A stretch of 39,193 nt of DNA from an uncultured Holophagaceae bacterium (GTDB lineage Bacteria > Acidobacteriota > Holophagae > Holophagales > Holophagaceae), in the NCBI GenBank assembly GCA_903873655.1, contig CAIQPH010000245.1, forward strand, positions 1 through 39,193. Direction: 5' to 3'. The translations under genes were made by a program, and so were the position numbers. Below, one piece after another: positions 18,973 to 27,857 of this stretch (its first letter is position 1; each line of letters begins with the position of its first letter). The notes beneath the pieces were generated by a model. It had not been told where the DNA came from and did no database searches. It saw only the letters and a list, made by a program, of their open reading frames with translations.

Positions 18973-19464
18973 ATGGGCCCGCGCATCGTCCTCTTCGGTT
19001 TCGGCAATCCGAGCCGCGGAGACGATGCCTTGGGACCGCTGTTGCTGGAACGCGCCGAGGCTTGGCTCACCGCACGGCCAGACTTGACCGTGGAGACGGT
19101 GGCTGATTTCCAGTTGCAGATCGAGCATGCCCTCGACCTGCAGGACAAGGATCTGGCCCTGTTCCTGGACGCCGATGCGGGATGTAGGCCGCCCTTTGTC
19201 CTGCGTCGTGTCCTGCCCGCCCAGGACGCCAGCTTCAGCACCCATGAACTGAGCCCGGAGGCCGTGCTGCAGGTGGGCCGCGAGGTGAGCGGCCGGGAAC
19301 CCCCGCCTGCCTACATCCTGAGTGTGCGTGGCGAGCGGTTCGAACTGGGTGAATCCCTCAGCGCAGCCGCGGCTCGGCACCTGGATGAGGCCTGGGCCTT
19401 GCTCCAGCAGCTGCTGCTGGACGGGCGGCTCGAGGGCTGGGAAGCGAAATCGACCGGCTCCTGA
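18973..19464 (+). CDS. Hydrogenase maturation protease (HoxW/HyaD family)
   Basis: LFGFGNPSRGDDALGPLLLERAE, FLDADAG; immediately downstream of hoxH. Confidence 0.88.
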   Translation: MGPRIVLFGFGNPSRGDDALGPLLLERAEAWLTARPDLTVETVADFQLQIEHALDLQDKDLALFLDADAGCRPPFVLRRVLPAQDASFSTHELSPEAVLQVGREVSGREPPPAYILSVRGERFELGESLSAAAARHLDEAWALLQQLLLDGRLEGWEAKSTGS

Positions 19465-19540
19465 AAAAGGACACGCAACGCTCCGGTATCCTGAACGCCC
19501 CGTCCGGAGCTGCCGTGCCTGTTCAAGACCCTCACGCCTG

Positions 19541-20704
19541 ATGGCCCGCGATCCCCTGTCACGCCTGCAGTGGCTGGTCTTCGGACTGGCGGGGGCGGTG
19601 TTCACGACGGTGTACATCCCCCAGCCTGTTCTGCCGATCCTTCGCCAGCAGTTCGGGGTGGGAGAAGGCGCGGCCTCGCTGACCGTCTCGGCGGTGGTGC
19701 TGGGCATGGCCCTGGCGAACCTGCCCTTTGGCGCCCTGGCGGACCGCCTACCCATCCGGCCCATCCTGCTCACGGGCGGGTTGGTCATCGCGGTGGCGGG
19801 CCTGGCCTCGGCCCTGGCACCCACCTTGCCCCTCCTGGTGGCGGCGCGGTTCATCCAGGGTCTCTTCATTCCTTCCCTCACCACCTGCCTGGTGGCCTAC
19901 CTGGCGCGAGTGATGCCGGCGGAGCGCCTGAACGTGGTGATGGGATCCTACGTATCGGCCACCGTGGTGGGCGGGCTGTCTGGACGGTTGATCGGGGGCT
20001 TCATCCTGCCTGCCGAACACTGGCGCTGGGCCTTCTTCGCTGCTGCGGCGCTGCTGCTGGGCGCAACTCTGGCCGCCTATGCGGGCCTGCCCCGCGAGGC
20101 CCAGCATGGCCACGCCACACAGGAGACTGTGCGGTTTCGGGACGTGCTGTTCCGCCACGACCTGTTCCGCATCTACTGCGTGGCGGCCGGCGCCTTCTTC
20201 GTATTCTCGTCCGTGTTCAACTACATGCCCTTCTATCTGCACGGCGGGCCCTTCCACTGGTCGACGCGGGCGGTGACGCTGCTCTACCTGTCTTATCTCG
20301 TGGGCGTGGTGATCGGCCCGCTAGCCGGGAAGCTGAGCAATCGCGTGGGCAATGGCACGGCCATGGTCCTGGGGGCCGTGGTGATCGGGGCAGGCCTGGC
20401 GGTGACGCTCGTGCCGCAGGGATGGGCCATGGCCGTGGCCCTGGGGCTGGTCTGCGCCGGCTTCTTCACCTTGCATGCCTCGGCGGCCGGGGCACTCAAC
20501 CGCAAACTCAGCGCCGGCCGCGGGCGGGCCAACGCCTTCTATGTGCTCTTCTACTACCTGGGCGGCGCCGCGGGCATCACCCTCAGCGGCCACGCCTACC
20601 AACTGGCCGGTTGGCACGGCGTGGTGACGCTGGCCGGCGCCGTGCTCCTGGTTCCTCTGAGTACGGGGGTGCTGGAGATGCGGTCCCGATCAAGCGCCAG
20701 CTAA
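19541..20704 (+). CDS. MFS transporter
   Basis: About 12 hydrophobic segments; FGALADRLPIRPILLTGG loop 2-3 motif; sugar/arabinose-efflux-like. Start taken at ATG 19541 (ORF track extends to 19322). Confidence 0.9.
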   Translation: MARDPLSRLQWLVFGLAGAVFTTVYIPQPVLPILRQQFGVGEGAASLTVSAVVLGMALANLPFGALADRLPIRPILLTGGLVIAVAGLASALAPTLPLLVAARFIQGLFIPSLTTCLVAYLARVMPAERLNVVMGSYVSATVVGGLSGRLIGGFILPAEHWRWAFFAAAALLLGATLAAYAGLPREAQHGHATQETVRFRDVLFRHDLFRIYCVAAGAFFVFSSVFNYMPFYLHGGPFHWSTRAVTLLYLSYLVGVVIGPLAGKLSNRVGNGTAMVLGAVVIGAGLAVTLVPQGWAMAVALGLVCAGFFTLHASAAGALNRKLSAGRGRANAFYVLFYYLGGAAGITLSGHAYQLAGWHGVVTLAGAVLLVPLSTGVLEMRSRSSAS

Positions 20705-21592
20705 TGGGATTTCAGAGTGGGGCTCCCTGGCACTCAGGCTGTACCACGCGATGGTGCCGAGGATCATCAGCCCGCCCAGCAGGGCCCAGGCAGAGGGCCG
20801 CTCACCGATGCCGAAGAAGACCCAGATGGGGTTGAGCACGGCTTCGAGGGTGCCCGTCACCACGGCGGCCGTGGCCGACAGGTGACGCATGCCCGCATTG
20901 AACAGCAGGTAGGCGATGCCGATCTGGAAGACGCCGAGGTAGAGGAGGATGCCGGCCTGCGCAGGGGTCAGGCTGAAGCCCCGTAGGGCCGAGGGGGCGC
21001 AGAGGAGCGCCAGCAGGAGGTTTCCGAGAATGATGGCGCTGATGGGGTCGGCCTCGGGCCGGCGCTGCCGCTGCAGCTTGAGGGTCAGCGTGAAGAGTGC
21101 CAGACAGAGGCCGGAGGCCACGCCCAGGAGATTCCCGGGGAGCGTACCGGGGCCGAGCCGACCCATGAAAAACAACCCCATGGCTCCCAGGCAGAGTCCC
21201 ACGGCCGCAAGGTCCCTGCCGTGCAGGGCTCGCCCAGTCACCCGGGGCTCGAGAAACACCAGATAGATGGGTGCGGAGAACTGCAGGAAGATCGCGTTGG
21301 CCGCAGTGGTGAGCTTGGTCGCGGCCACGAAGCAGATGAGCATGCCGAGATAGGAGGTCGCGCAGGCCAGCGAGAGGAGGCCCGGCCGGGGGAAGGGGTG
21401 CCCCCCCCGGAACTTCACCACCGAGGCGATGGTGAGGGTCGCCACCAGACTGCGGGCGAAGGCGATTTGCAGGGCCCCAAGCGGCAGCACCTTGATGAAG
21501 AGGCCGCTGGAACTCCAGAGGAGGGCAGCCAGGGCCACCAGAACTGCACCCCGGGTTCTGGAAGGGGACCCAATCAATCCCGGATCAGGCAT
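20690..21592 (-). CDS. DMT-family (EamA) transporter
   Basis: Two EamA-like repeats, e.g. ALLWSSSGLFIKVLPLGALQIAFARSLVA and GFSLTPAQAGILLYLGVFQIGIAYLLFNAGMRHLSATAAVVTGTLEAVLNPIWVFFGIGERP. Confidence 0.9.
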   Translation of the reverse strand: MPDPGLIGSPSRTRGAVLVALAALLWSSSGLFIKVLPLGALQIAFARSLVATLTIASVVKFRGGHPFPRPGLLSLACATSYLGMLICFVAATKLTTAANAIFLQFSAPIYLVFLEPRVTGRALHGRDLAAVGLCLGAMGLFFMGRLGPGTLPGNLLGVASGLCLALFTLTLKLQRQRRPEADPISAIILGNLLLALLCAPSALRGFSLTPAQAGILLYLGVFQIGIAYLLFNAGMRHLSATAAVVTGTLEAVLNPIWVFFGIGERPSAWALLGGLMILGTIAWYSLSAREPHSEIPLAGA

Positions 21593-22808
21593 CCTCAGGC
21601 CTGGGTATTCGCGTCAGGCGGATCGTAAAATCGGAGCCCAGGCCGAGTCCGCGGCTGGAGGCGCGCACGTCCCCCCCGTGGCGGGTCACGATCTCCTTCA
21701 CGAGGAAGAGGCCAAGGCCCGTACCGGCCACCTGGCGGGTCATCTCATCGCCCACGCGGAAGAACCGGTGGAAGATCCGAGGCAGATCCTTCGGGGCGAT
21801 CCCATGGCCCAGATCGCTCACCACGATCAGCACGTCCTCGCCGTCCCCGTCCAGGGTGATCGTGGTCTGGCGGGGTTCCGCGGCGTACTTGAAGGCATTG
21901 GAGAGCAGGTTCTCGATGACGGTGCCGAACGCCTTCGGGTCGACATTGGCCCAGAGCGGTTCGGAAGTGAACTCCATGCGCAATCCCAGGGAGCCTGCTT
22001 CCAGCCGCTGGTCCATGGCCTCGCAGACCGCCCTGAGCCAGGGCGACAGTTCCAGCGGGGCCAGGTGGAGCACGAGGCTGCCGGATTCCGACCGCGCCAC
22101 GTCGAGGAGGTTGCCGACCAGCTCGTTGAGCCGGGCGAGATCCTTGTCCATGAGGCCTCGGATCCGCAGCCGCTGCTCATCCGAGAGATTGCGGGTGAAC
22201 AGGGTCTCGGTCCAGATTCCCAACGACGCGATGGGTGTCTTCAGCTCGTGTGTCACTGCGGAGGTGAAGTTGCGCTGGCGCAGCTTGAGATCCAGTTCTT
22301 CGGCCAGCTTTCGGTAGAGGAGCACGAAGCCTGAGAGCACGGCTACCACCATGAAGGCCCCCTCGCTGGCCGCCCGGATGACGGAATGCCAGCGCTGGTT
22401 TTTCAGCGCGAGGAGGGGTTCAGGCCGCAGGGACAGGAAGGCGGACCCATCCAAGAGGGCGATGTCGTCAGGTGTGATCGGCGAGGGCACTAGAACTACG
22501 TGCGGGAATCTTTTTTGAATGGCGGCGCGGCGCTGCTCGAGGCTGGGCAGGGTGGCGAAGCGGCCCTGAAAGGACCCCGTGCGGGAGGAGGGGTCAGGGG
22601 AGGCACCGATGGCGGCGAGGAGGTGGAGACTGTCCATCTGCCAGGCCCCAGCAAGGCTGGCATTGAGCACCTCCGTGCGAGCCCGGAGCAGCCGTCCCGA
22701 TTCCCGGATCTGGACGTTGATCCACCAGCCCACCTGGACGCAGAGCACCAGTGAAACGGCCAGGAAGATGATGCGCTGGATCGAGAAGGTGGGGGCGCTG
22801 TTCGCCAT
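21585..22808 (-). CDS. Membrane sensor histidine kinase
   Basis: Two TM helices flanking a periplasmic segment; HisKA FTSAVTHELKTPIASLGIW; HATPase NLLSNAFKYA, DLGHGIAPKDLPRIFHRFFR, GTGLGLFLVKEIV. Met at 22808 preferred over 22862. Confidence 0.92.
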   Translation of the reverse strand: MANSAPTFSIQRIIFLAVSLVLCVQVGWWINVQIRESGRLLRARTEVLNASLAGAWQMDSLHLLAAIGASPDPSSRTGSFQGRFATLPSLEQRRAAIQKRFPHVVLVPSPITPDDIALLDGSAFLSLRPEPLLALKNQRWHSVIRAASEGAFMVVAVLSGFVLLYRKLAEELDLKLRQRNFTSAVTHELKTPIASLGIWTETLFTRNLSDEQRLRIRGLMDKDLARLNELVGNLLDVARSESGSLVLHLAPLELSPWLRAVCEAMDQRLEAGSLGLRMEFTSEPLWANVDPKAFGTVIENLLSNAFKYAAEPRQTTITLDGDGEDVLIVVSDLGHGIAPKDLPRIFHRFFRVGDEMTRQVAGTGLGLFLVKEIVTRHGGDVRASSRGLGLGSDFTIRLTRIPRPEDA

Positions 22809-22873
22809 CCCCCTATCTTGGGGCAAAGCAGGCCCCTTGGCAGTATTCCCGGGTGGGGCCATGCTAGTGAGGC

Positions 22874-24316
22874 ATGTCGGATCCCATTCAATCCTCCGGC
22901 CCCAAGCCGATCCCGCAGCCCACGAAGGCCAGCTCCGGGCCGAGACAGGTGCCTGTCACCCAGCCCCAGCGACCGCAGGGCGCCGAGATGTTGGCCGAGC
23001 TCATGCAGGCCCAGCGTCAGATTACCCAGGCGATGCACGAGACGCGGGACCTACGGATCAAACTGGGACGCCGTTCCCACCAGATGCAGGTGTTGCAGCA
23101 GGTGTCCGAGATCCTCGCCGCCACCTCCAAGGGTGGGCAGGTCGTCAGCGTAGTGCTCGACGTGCTGGCCCAGGAATTCCACTGTCAGCGTGCCGTGGTC
23201 TGGACCCTGGAGGATGGTGGCGTCGGTTACGTCCCCAAGGATGGGATGGGCCTGACGAGGCCCGAGTGGTCCACCCTCCGGCTGCCGGCACCGAACCCCT
23301 TTCCAGGTACTCCCCTGGTGCTCTTCCAGAGTCAATGGATCGACCCCACCTGCGATGGCACCTCGCTTGGAGCCTTGCGGGGAACCGACAAGACCCAGTT
23401 GTTCTTCATCCCCTTCGAGCACCAGCTCCTGCTGCTCGGCTTCGCCATCTTGGCCCTGCCGGCGGATCGGCGCTGGGAGGAGGAGGATCTTGATTCCATC
23501 ACCATCCTCCAGCGGCAGGCGGCCATCTCCCTCTATAACGCCTGGCTATTCCGGGACCTTTCCCAGCAGCGCGATACACTCCAGCGCCAGGCCATCGAGT
23601 TGGAGCGAGTCAATGACGCCCTGCGGGAGGCGGACCAGCTGAAGAGCGAGTTCCTGGCCCTGACCAGCCATGAACTCCGCACGCCGCTCACGGGCATCCT
23701 CGGCTTCACGCGCCTCGTCATGGACGGCCTCTACGACGATGCCGAGGAGATGCGGTCCATGCTCCAGGACAGCTACTCCTCAGGCCAGCACCTGCTTGGG
23801 CTCCTGAACGACATTCTAGATCTGGCCAAGATCGAATCGGGGAAACTCGAGGTCCAGCCTGAACCGTTCAACCTCGCCACGCTGCTGGAAGAGGTGAAGC
23901 CCATCGCCGAGGCCTATCCCCGTAAGAAGGATGTGGCGTTGTTCTGGCCTGATCTGACCGGCATTCCTGAGGTGCTGGTGGATCCGAACCGCCTCAAGCA
24001 GGTGCTGCTCAACCTGCTTTCGAACGCCCTCAAGTTCACCAAGGAAGGCAGCGTGGCCGTCCAGGTGGAACGCCACCCAGGCTTGCTTGCCCTGCTCGTC
24101 GTGGACACGGGCATCGGCGTGAGTCTGGAGGCCCAGACGCGGCTCTTCCAGAAATTCGCCCAGGCCGAAGGCGGGCACAGCCGGGAGTTTGGCGGCACCG
24201 GACTGGGCCTCGTCATCTGCAAGCACCTGATGGAGATGATGGGCGGCACCATCAGCCTGAGCAGCGAGGGCCTCGGCCAGGGGAGCACCTTGCGGATTAC
24301 CGTTCCCATCGCCTGA
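22874..24316 (+). CDS. Soluble sensor histidine kinase with GAF-like domain
   Basis: GAF-like region (ILAATSKGGQVVSVVLDVLAQEFHCQRAVVWTLEDG...), HisKA FLALTSHELRTPLTGILGFTRL, HATPase NLLSNALKFTKEG, GTGLGLVICKHLMEMMGG. Confidence 0.93.
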   Translation: MSDPIQSSGPKPIPQPTKASSGPRQVPVTQPQRPQGAEMLAELMQAQRQITQAMHETRDLRIKLGRRSHQMQVLQQVSEILAATSKGGQVVSVVLDVLAQEFHCQRAVVWTLEDGGVGYVPKDGMGLTRPEWSTLRLPAPNPFPGTPLVLFQSQWIDPTCDGTSLGALRGTDKTQLFFIPFEHQLLLLGFAILALPADRRWEEEDLDSITILQRQAAISLYNAWLFRDLSQQRDTLQRQAIELERVNDALREADQLKSEFLALTSHELRTPLTGILGFTRLVMDGLYDDAEEMRSMLQDSYSSGQHLLGLLNDILDLAKIESGKLEVQPEPFNLATLLEEVKPIAEAYPRKKDVALFWPDLTGIPEVLVDPNRLKQVLLNLLSNALKFTKEGSVAVQVERHPGLLALLVVDTGIGVSLEAQTRLFQKFAQAEGGHSREFGGTGLGLVICKHLMEMMGGTISLSSEGLGQGSTLRITVPIA

Positions 24317-24348
24317 TCGATGGGGCTCTGACGAGTGGCCGTTCTTGG

Positions 24349-24368
24349 CGCGGATCAGGCGATCCGCG
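24349..24368. repeat. Perfect inverted repeat CGCGGATC-AGGC-GATCCGCG
   Basis: 8-bp perfect stem, 4-nt loop, between the kinase stop (24316) and aminotransferase start (24404). Confidence 0.8.
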
Positions 24369-24403
24369 ATATGAAAGAATGGGAGATTGTAATTGGAGTT
24401 CCC

Positions 24404-25618
24404 GTGTCCTACGTCCGCCGCTCTGAGTTCCTGCCCTTCACGCGTCCCATGGTCGGCGAGGAGGAGATCGCGGAGATCATCGACACCATCCACAGCGGGT
24501 GGATCACCACGGGGCCGAAGTCGGCGAAGTTCGAAGAAGCACTGAAGGCCTACAACGGCGTGCCGCACTGCCTGGTCATGAACAGCGCCACCACGGCCCA
24601 GGAGATCACCATGCAGGTGCTGGGCCTCCAGCCAGGCGATGAGGTGATCACCACGCCGCTGACCTGGGTGAGCACCCTCAGCACCGTGGTGCTGCAGGGG
24701 GGAGTGCCGGTGCTGGTGGATATCGATCCAGTCACGCTCAACATCGATCCGGAGAAGCTTGAGGCCGCCATCACGCCCCGTACCAGGGGCATCATCCCCG
24801 TGCACCTCACCGGCCTGCCCTGTCCCATGGAAGCGATCTGGCGCATCGCGGAGCAGCATGGCCTCTGGGTCATCGAGGACGCGGCCCAGGCCATGGGTGC
24901 CCGTTACAAGGGCACGAAGATCGGCGGTGATCCCCGTTCGATCATGAGCGTCTACAGCTTCCACCCGAACAAGAACATGACCACGGGCGAGGGCGGCGCA
25001 ATCGTCTTCTTCAACGATGAGTTCGAAAGCCGCATCAAGCGCCTGCGCTTCCACGGCATCGACCGCGACGCCTGGAAGCGTTTCGCCAAGGAGGGCAGTC
25101 CCCACACGGAGGTCTATGAACCGGCGCGCAAGGCCAACTTCATGGATTTGCAGGCGGCCATGGGTCTCCACCAGATCGGCAAGCTGGATGGCTTCAATGC
25201 CCGGCGCGGCGTGCTGTTCCGGCGCTACCTGGACCTGCTACAGGACCTCGAAGAGGTCATGCTGCCCTGGCCTGGCGACGCCGACCACGGCCACTGCTTC
25301 CACCTCTTCGTATTGCGCATCCACCCCGAGAAGATGAACCTGGACCGGGATGCCTTCGTGGCGGCGCTCAAGGAAGAAAACATCGGCACGGGCATCCACT
25401 ACCGTCCGGCCCATGGCCATCCCTGGTATCGGGACTTCTACGCGGCCAACCCCTCCCATGTGCCGAAGGACGGCCTCCCCTATTCGGAATGGAGCGGCGA
25501 GCGCCTCCTCAGCCTGCCCCTCTGGCCCGGCCTCACCGAGGCCGATCAGGATCAAGTTGTCGCGGCCATCAAGCAGGTCATTTTCAAGGCGAAGGCGGGG
25601 GCAAGCGTCAGCCTCTGA
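24404..25618 (+). CDS. DegT/DnrJ/EryC1/StrS (ArnB-like) PLP-dependent sugar aminotransferase
   Basis: MNSATTAQEITMQVLGLQPGDEVITTPLTWVSTL, VIEDAAQAMGARYKG, YSFHPNKNMTTGEGGAIV (PLP Lys). GTG at 24404 with GGAG upstream; the ORF track starts at 24335. Confidence 0.92.
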   Translation: MSYVRRSEFLPFTRPMVGEEEIAEIIDTIHSGWITTGPKSAKFEEALKAYNGVPHCLVMNSATTAQEITMQVLGLQPGDEVITTPLTWVSTLSTVVLQGGVPVLVDIDPVTLNIDPEKLEAAITPRTRGIIPVHLTGLPCPMEAIWRIAEQHGLWVIEDAAQAMGARYKGTKIGGDPRSIMSVYSFHPNKNMTTGEGGAIVFFNDEFESRIKRLRFHGIDRDAWKRFAKEGSPHTEVYEPARKANFMDLQAAMGLHQIGKLDGFNARRGVLFRRYLDLLQDLEEVMLPWPGDADHGHCFHLFVLRIHPEKMNLDRDAFVAALKEENIGTGIHYRPAHGHPWYRDFYAANPSHVPKDGLPYSEWSGERLLSLPLWPGLTEADQDQVVAAIKQVIFKAKAGASVSL

Positions 25619-27089
25619 CCATCTCCCGCCGCTCGTGGGGAAGGGTGGGCACCGGGGCGTAGACTGTGGCCTGGGGATCCACCATGTAGAGGTTGGCGAC
25701 CCGGCCCGTGTAGGCGCAGGCGTATTGCTGGATCTGATCGGCAAACCGGGTCTGCTCGTCCCGGTCCCGGAAGATTGGGCCCCACATGGGGTTGAACGCG
25801 GCCTCCACGGCACTCAGCAGTCCCTGCGTCTCCAGGGACAGGAGTTCCACCCGCCGGTGCAGGGCTTCGACGCTGACGGCCAGCTGGGTGGCTTCGTGAT
25901 CTAGTGCTGCCATGGCCTCGGTGCTGAGGCGGGGCCCCAGCACATGGCGGCGGGCGCGGTTCCGCTTCCACTGGTCCTGGATCACCGAAGCCCTCCGCTG
26001 CGTGCGCCGGCGGGCGGTCTCCAGGCGGAACAGCTCCCGCAGATCCTGGCTCCTGGCTTCCAGCAGCTTCAGCTCCCGTTCCAGCTCGGGGACCAGCAGC
26101 AGGGTGCGCCAGGAGGCGTTCTTCTTGGAGCGAAGCACGTCCCCGTAGATATGATCTCCCACATAGAGGATCTGCTCACCTTCGGCCTGCAGCAGGGTCT
26201 CCAGCCAGGCGGTGTGGCCACCGCTGAAGACGCGGGTCTGGCCTTCGATGGGCACCGCCTCGGGCGTTTCGGTGAAGAACAGGGGTTTGTGGCTGGCGAC
26301 CACCATGAGGTCGAAGTAGTCGGTCCAGTGGGGACGGGCCTCGTCCTGACTGTTGAGCAGGTGGCCCAGCACGCCATCGGTGAAGGCCCAGTCGCTGTTG
26401 GTGAGCAGGAAGAGCTTCTTCCCCTCGCGCTTGAGCCGGTCCAGCGCCAGGGGCAGCTGGGGATCCAGCGGAATGAAGAAGTCCCGGTGCGCCAGGATCT
26501 CCGCCTTCATCTCGCCGTTGCGGTGAGCGGTATCGATGGCCCAGCGCACATCGTGGAACAGCTGGAGGTAGTTCGCGGCCTTCAGGATGCCCTGGTCCAG
26601 CCCATCCACCGCGCGGGCGTAGAGGTGGCTTTCGGGCAGTTCGAAAAGGGTATCGATGCTGCGGAAGCCCTTCGCCGCCGTGGCCAGGCGGCGGCGGCCA
26701 TAGATCGAGGCGATCTCCTCCCGGGGAAGAGGCCGGCTGCCATGGCAGGCCCGGACCACCTGCCGCTCCCGGTTGAGCTTGAGCAGGTTTCCGCGCAGGC
26801 CATCCAGGACCAGGCCCCGCACCGCGAAAGCCGGGTCGTAGTCCTGCTCCAGCAGCCAGGGCGAGTAGTGATGCTCCCGGACCAGCAGGCGCGCCGCCTT
26901 CTTGAAGGCCAGCTCGTCGATCTCCGGCGAGCGGTACCGGGCCAGGGTGTGATCCATGTCGAAGCCGATGGCCTTGATGTCGCCCATGGGCAGCGTGCGG
27001 AGCGCATAGAGCTTATGCGCCGGCGGCAACCGGTCGTCCGCGTCCGCCACGGGCGGGGTCGCGAGCAGGGCAGGATCCCAGGCAGTCAT
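25608..27089 (-). CDS. HAD-IG family 5'-nucleotidase (cN-II-like)
   Basis: IKAIGFDMDHTLARYRSPEIDELAF, LFLLTNSDWAFTDGVLGHLL, ILYVGDHIYGDVLRSKKNASWRTLLLVPELE. Confidence 0.92.
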   Translation of the reverse strand: MTAWDPALLATPPVADADDRLPPAHKLYALRTLPMGDIKAIGFDMDHTLARYRSPEIDELAFKKAARLLVREHHYSPWLLEQDYDPAFAVRGLVLDGLRGNLLKLNRERQVVRACHGSRPLPREEIASIYGRRRLATAAKGFRSIDTLFELPESHLYARAVDGLDQGILKAANYLQLFHDVRWAIDTAHRNGEMKAEILAHRDFFIPLDPQLPLALDRLKREGKKLFLLTNSDWAFTDGVLGHLLNSQDEARPHWTDYFDLMVVASHKPLFFTETPEAVPIEGQTRVFSGGHTAWLETLLQAEGEQILYVGDHIYGDVLRSKKNASWRTLLLVPELERELKLLEARSQDLRELFRLETARRRTQRRASVIQDQWKRNRARRHVLGPRLSTEAMAALDHEATQLAVSVEALHRRVELLSLETQGLLSAVEAAFNPMWGPIFRDRDEQTRFADQIQQYACAYTGRVANLYMVDPQATVYAPVPTLPHERREMVRG

Positions 27090-27121
27090 GCCAGGAGTGT
27101 ACTCGGCTGGGCCGCTCGAGT

Positions 27122-27274
27122 GGATCAGTCCGGCTCGGATCCGATGCCGTGCGTCGCGACCATGTGGGTCGTGAAGCAGGCTCCGGGGGAGCCTGCGGAG
27201 CGGGGCCCCACAGCGAGCGAATCAGGCCGAGACCGCGCGAGGGATCAGTCCGGCTCGGATCCGATGCCGTGCGT
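27122..27274. repeat. 33-bp perfect direct repeat, copies at 27122-27154 and 27242-27274
   Basis: GGATCAGTCCGGCTCGGATCCGATGCCGTGCGT occurs twice, offset by 120 bp; the right copy encodes the last codons and stop of the SprT-like gene. Confidence 0.95.
27177..27195. repeat. Hairpin CAGGCTCC-GGG-GGAGCCTG between the two 33-bp repeats
   Basis: Perfect 8-bp stem read directly from the sequence. Confidence 0.75.
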
Positions 27275-27640
27275 GATGCTCTGGTGCCCGAACACTTCCA
27301 GGGCCAGCTGGCGGAAGCGCTCGCTGTGGCCCCAGTCTTTCTCGCGTTCAGTCCACAGCTTGTAATGGAGGAGTTCGTGTTCAAGGATGCGCCGCTGGAC
27401 CTGCTCAGGATCATGGCAGTTCATCCCACAGACCTGCTGGGGCCAGGGCCAGTCCCGCCGGCGCAGCAGGGGGATGCTGAGACGGATCTCCGGGTGCCAC
27501 TTGCCCCGGGCATCCTTCTCCACCACGAAGAGTCCCGCGCACCGCACCAGGCGCGGCGACCAGATCACTGGAGGTGGCGCGATGTCCCAGCTGGCTTCTC
27601 TGAGGATCGCCCGGGCCTTCTGGCGGAGGGTGAGGTTCAT
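27245..27640 (-). CDS. SprT-like zinc metalloprotease domain protein
   Basis: RILEHELLHYKLWTEREKDWGHSERFRQLALEVFG (HExxH plus downstream GHSERF). Start taken at MNLTLRQKARAIL (27640); the ORF track starts at 27742. Confidence 0.8.
   Translation of the reverse strand: MNLTLRQKARAILREASWDIAPPPVIWSPRLVRCAGLFVVEKDARGKWHPEIRLSIPLLRRRDWPWPQQVCGMNCHDPEQVQRRILEHELLHYKLWTEREKDWGHSERFRQLALEVFGHQSITHGIGSEPD
27606..27631. repeat. 26-bp exact repeat unit, copy 1 (inside the SprT-like gene start)
   Basis: ATCGCCCGGGCCTTCTGGCGGAGGGT; identical to 39052-39077, same orientation. Confidence 0.92.
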
Positions 27641-27857
27641 TCTTTGATATTGGGGTGAATCCGGCTGGATTGGGTCACGGCCGGGCAATGTGCTGTGAGG
27701 TGAACCCACTAGTGGTATCAGTCCTATGATTTCCGTCACCATTCCGGAAATATCCGTGAAAGCCAGATCAGGCTGAATGACTTTCAGATACCTTCAGACC
27801 GCTTTAGAAATTTGCTTCACGGTCCTTCCCCCAGACCGAATCACTAAGAGGTAGAGC

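Noticed and set aside
27122-27274. Possible CRISPR array from the 33-bp repeats
   Set aside because: Only two copies, 87-bp spacer, overlap with a CDS end and no cas genes.
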